This document shows, in pieces, positions 61,482 to 64,000 of a DNA stretch of 64,000 bases. The stretch is taken from IMG/VR virus record IMGVR_UViG_3300002835_000165, positions 1-64,000 of that record; one strand, 5' to 3'. The translations under genes and the position numbers were made by a program. Each line of letters starts with the position of its first letter. Position 1 is the stretch's first letter. The notes below the pieces were generated by a model, which was not told where the DNA came from, searched no databases, and saw nothing but the letters and a program-made list of their open reading frames with translations. The DNA comes from a virus.

Positions 61482-62933
61482 TTAAAAATCAATTCCTATA
61501 ACAGATTCGCTACCATTGGTGCTGTTGACATAGGAAGGATTGGTATCACCTACCAATGGAGGATTGACAAATCCTCTGCCTGCACCTGCTGATGGCGGAG
61601 TAGGGTTGGTTATTCTGGCACCGGGATCTGCGGTATTGGTTTGAGTGCTGATTCCAGTACCTGACAGCAATTGTCCCACTGTGGTTCCTGCTAGATTAAA
61701 GTTAAACGGGATACTGCCGCGATCAGTACCAAGATTATAATTCTGTGCTTGTGGCTTGCCGGTTAATTCATATTCAATTTGTTTATTGGCCATTCTATAT
61801 TTTAAATTTGTTATAATAAATGGATAATATTTTTCTATCACTGCTGTAGGATCAGTTGCGGCACGGCCGCCATTGGGGCCATAAGAACCTGTAGCAGGTG
61901 CAACCAAATTGCCTTGTTGGTCATATCCATAAAAATGTATGACCATACAGTAATGTGCCATTGGGTAATTGGGATTTTGAATAGACGTGGTAGCATTGGT
62001 ATTGACTGTTGTTGCGGTAGAGGTTGTCTGAGGTTGTTTGTACAACGTAGTTACTGCGTTGTACAAGTTATTGATTAAAGTAATGCCATTGGGCTCAACA
62101 ATTTTAAATTTTATATCAGTGGCACTATGACACAACCCTGTACCTCCCAATGGAACTAATGTAGTAATTTCTAAATCATCCATGTAGAAATCATAGGGAA
62201 AAAATTGGCTACGTCCTCCCATGCTAGAAGATGTTTGTTCACTATTTTCAAAAGACTGTGTAGGAGTAGCCGCAGCACCGCCGCTCTGCATCAATAACAT
62301 CCACAACGATGAATTTTTTGATCCTGTTTGAAAAATACTATATTGTTCTGGTGTTAGCAAGTACCACGACAGTGCATAGGTATAACTGGCATATCGATCC
62401 AATTGATTTTGTTGTGTGACGATTTGTCCAGCAAATGTTTGTGTTAACACCTGTTGTGTTCCTGCAGGAGCATTGGTAGCCCCCGGATTGTCATCGCTTT
62501 GGTTAGCCAAATTGTTGACCCCTGATCCAGACCCTGCTCCAGGAAGTTGCCCTGCAGCAAAAAATTGCCCAACACCACTGTTAGGTCCTGCTTGACTACC
62601 GTCTTGATTTAAAATGCCAAATGTTCCACTGCCCAGTGTACCAACTGGAGCAGTCAAATTAGGGTTGTACGGAGGAGTAGCCTGCGTCTGGGTTATAGAT
62701 TTTAAAGGAGCATTTGTTCCTGCTTCATCAGTGGCTGATATTGTTTGCCCATTGACCACCGTGGTATTTGAAGCAGCAGGAGTAGCAGTAGGAGTTCCAG
62801 CTGGTATAATTCTGCCGTCTAATGTCAGCACAGTACCAGGTTGATTGGGGTCTTGATTTAAAGCACCGTCATCTTTGGCAGTCTGCTGAACACTTGCTAT
62901 AACTCCAGAACTGGCGATAGGTGGTTGCGACAT
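61482..62933 (-). CDS. virion structural protein, baseplate region
   Basis: The 483-residue protein has a long disordered N-terminal part rich in T, A, G and Q, including poly-linker runs such as TPAASNTTVVNGQT. A folded region with YASYTYALSWYLLTPEQYSI follows, then FFPYDFYMDDLEITTLVPLG and ITLINNLYNAVTTLYKQ. It ends with GAGRGFVNPPLVGD and a short tail. From memory, similar proteins lie in the same place in marine T4-type phages. Interaction with the next protein through the shared motif is plausible. One base separates its ATG from the gp53-like stop. A 10-bp hairpin lies at 62038-62066. Confidence 0.75.
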   Translation of the reverse strand: MSQPPIASSGVIASVQQTAKDDGALNQDPNQPGTVLTLDGRIIPAGTPTATPAASNTTVVNGQTISATDEAGTNAPLKSITQTQATPPYNPNLTAPVGTLGSGTFGILNQDGSQAGPNSGVGQFFAAGQLPGAGSGSGVNNLANQSDDNPGATNAPAGTQQVLTQTFAGQIVTQQNQLDRYASYTYALSWYLLTPEQYSIFQTGSKNSSLWMLLMQSGGAAATPTQSFENSEQTSSSMGGRSQFFPYDFYMDDLEITTLVPLGGTGLCHSATDIKFKIVEPNGITLINNLYNAVTTLYKQPQTTSTATTVNTNATTSIQNPNYPMAHYCMVIHFYGYDQQGNLVAPATGSYGPNGGRAATDPTAVIEKYYPFIITNLKYRMANKQIEYELTGKPQAQNYNLGTDRGSIPFNFNLAGTTVGQLLSGTGISTQTNTADPGARITNPTPPSAGAGRGFVNPPLVGDTNPSYVNSTNGSESVIGIDF

Positions 62934-62934
62934 G

Positions 62935-63234
62935 TTAGAATCCCAATGCTGACTTTAGTGTAGCAAGTTTTGGCAAATATATAGCAACACCAGCGGCAAA
63001 ATCCAATGGTGGCGCCTGTAATGTATTGGGGTTTCTTTGATAAAACACCCACCACAATCGTGAATCTTTGTACAAATCAAATGCTAGTAAATCTGGTCGG
63101 TATTGATAAGTCAAATTTAGTTTGAACAATATATCATCTGGTTGTTTGGGTATGGGACGATTGATCATAGTATCTAAGAAAAACTGACTATACCCAGTGA
63201 GATAATAAGGACTAGTTGAATCGTATGAAGCCAT
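62935..63234 (-). CDS. baseplate wedge protein, gp53/LysM-like
   Basis: The 99-residue protein has YQYRPDLLAFDLYKDSRLWW, VFYQRNPNTL and then GVAIYLPKL, the order of a LysM-like domain as in T4 gp53 and tail protein X. gp53 clamps the wedges together in the baseplate. The N-terminal part is short compared with T4 gp53 (about 196 residues). The ATG overlaps the stop of the gene upstream as TAATG. The fold match is clear; the exact T4 counterpart is inferred. Confidence 0.83.
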   Translation of the reverse strand: MASYDSTSPYYLTGYSQFFLDTMINRPIPKQPDDILFKLNLTYQYRPDLLAFDLYKDSRLWWVFYQRNPNTLQAPPLDFAAGVAIYLPKLATLKSALGF

Positions 63235-64000
63235 TACCAGTATCCTCCATTTAACAATGATCCACTGGCAAAATCTTGCATGTTAAAATTTTGACTTACT
63301 TGTTGACGACTTTGTATAGGCAGTAAAGTTATTGTCATTTCTAATTTAGTTGGCACATAGGTAGGTGAGTTTAATAAATCTGCAGTGTTTGGCGCAGGAT
63401 TTGGTGTGGCAGTGGCACCAGCTGGTAGCCCATTATTGGCCAATCTATCGCTGCTGGTTGACCCGTTTGTGGGAATTGTGCTTTGATTTATTTGTTGATT
63501 TTGTTGATTGGTTCCAAGATTGCTGTTGCTCAGTGCCCGGATATAGTCTACATCTGATGGTAAATTATAAGCAAAACTACTTACCACACAGGGATGTTGT
63601 GCAAACTGATAAGACCCTAGTCCGGTTAAAAATACCAATGGTGGCGGTGATCCTCGTAGACTGTCATTGGCCCCGTAAAACATTTTTGTCACTGAACGGA
63701 AAAAATGTATTACTGCCAGCAGATAGTTTGCTTCATTGGTGTTCTGAGCAGTAAACGTAGCTCGCATGCTTACTGCATCCACATAGCTGTTTTGATAAAA
63801 ATATCCTCGATAGTTCGAATGTGTTAAATCATAGTTGCTATAGTTGGCTCGATACGCAGTATCTATTGACGGAGTGTAGGGAAATATAACACCGCCTGTG
63901 CCTTTGTTGCTGGACAATGGTTGCAGTATCCCAGGATTGCTAGAATTGTACAAATATTTGGCATTGGGCGCCAGACTTAGCTTGACTCGCCAATCTCCAT
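63234..64000 (-). CDS. virion structural protein, 5' end outside the window
   Basis: The frame is open to the right edge. It encodes DWRVKLSLAPNAKYLYNSSN upstream of the first in-window start-like codon (TTG, 63953), so that codon is not the true start and the gene continues beyond 64000. The visible part of about 254 residues has VIFPYTPSIDTAYRANYSNY, FTAQNTNEANYLLAVIHFF and FLTGLGSYQFAQHPCVVSS. From memory, this pattern marks a conserved structural protein next to gp53 in marine T4-type phages, perhaps a tube or hub component. The C-terminal part is rich in asparagine and proline. Confidence 0.85.
   Translation of the reverse strand, partial: GDWRVKLSLAPNAKYLYNSSNPGILQPLSSNKGTGGVIFPYTPSIDTAYRANYSNYDLTHSNYRGYFYQNSYVDAVSMRATFTAQNTNEANYLLAVIHFFRSVTKMFYGANDSLRGSPPPLVFLTGLGSYQFAQHPCVVSSFAYNLPSDVDYIRALSNSNLGTNQQNQQINQSTIPTNGSTSSDRLANNGLPAGATATPNPAPNTADLLNSPTYVPTKLEMTITLLPIQSRQQVSQNFNMQDFASGSLLNGGYW

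Noticed and set aside
62038-62066. 10-bp perfect hairpin in the 483-residue virion gene
   Set aside because: It arises from two similar codon runs (LYNAV and TTLYK) in coding sequence and has no terminator or regulatory features.

Overview
The window is a 64 kb piece of a large double-stranded DNA tailed phage with a contractile, T4-type tail. The evidence is the right half, which carries baseplate genes of the T4 plan: a gp6-like wedge (52099-55512), a gp25-like wedge (55558-55932), a gp5-like hub/spike without lysozyme (58213-59787), and a gp53-like wedge protein (62935-63234). Several tail and fibre proteins there resemble those of the cyanophage/pelagiphage branch of T4-type myoviruses. 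The host looks Gram-negative: promoters fit sigma70, and one gene encodes a periplasmic tricarboxylate-type binding protein with a signal peptide. The exact host and genome size cannot be read from the window.

Layout. (1) 1-9.2 kb, plus strand: a tRNA with a CAT anticodon, a methyltransferase-like gene, a HExxH/VWA protein, small conserved phage proteins, ThyX, two SGNH-hydrolase-like proteins, a sugar-nucleotide epimerase and a DegT aminotransferase. Most genes overlap by 4-17 bases. (2) 9.2-15.4 kb, mixed strands: two glycosyltransferase-like proteins, an amidinotransferase, a third SGNH-like protein and a NodU-type carbamoyltransferase, with convergent overlaps and a head-to-head gene pair 1 bp apart. 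(3) 15.3-34.6 kb, minus strand: five radical SAM proteins with N-terminal extra cysteine clusters, a TctC/Bug-type periplasmic protein, a fourth SGNH-like protein, a GMD / GHMP kinase / Fcl block for a GDP-6-deoxysugar, more glycosyltransferase-like proteins, an SDR epimerase, several mini-genes of 21-33 codons, and small conserved phage genes. (4) 34.7-64 kb, minus strand: virion genes, including one 14.3 kb gene for a 4,773-residue protein. The gene at the right edge runs off the window.

How it works together (inference). Regions 1-3 hold about 30 accessory genes for making and attaching modified sugars or small molecules: nucleotide-sugar synthesis, transfer, amination, amidination, carbamoylation, possible ester chemistry, and radical SAM chemistry. 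They sit inside an otherwise ordinary T4-type genome. The most likely purpose is decoration of a glycan on the virion, the phage DNA or the host surface. The paralogous radical SAM set and the periplasmic binding protein have no obvious place in that scheme and are the best candidates for something new. Gene-first starts in this phage often lack a Shine-Dalgarno sequence and have a -10-like or TAAATA element only 4-6 bases upstream, which suggests leaderless transcripts. No stretch over 300 bases lacks a gene. No CRISPR array, IS element, integrase, origin or lysis gene was seen.
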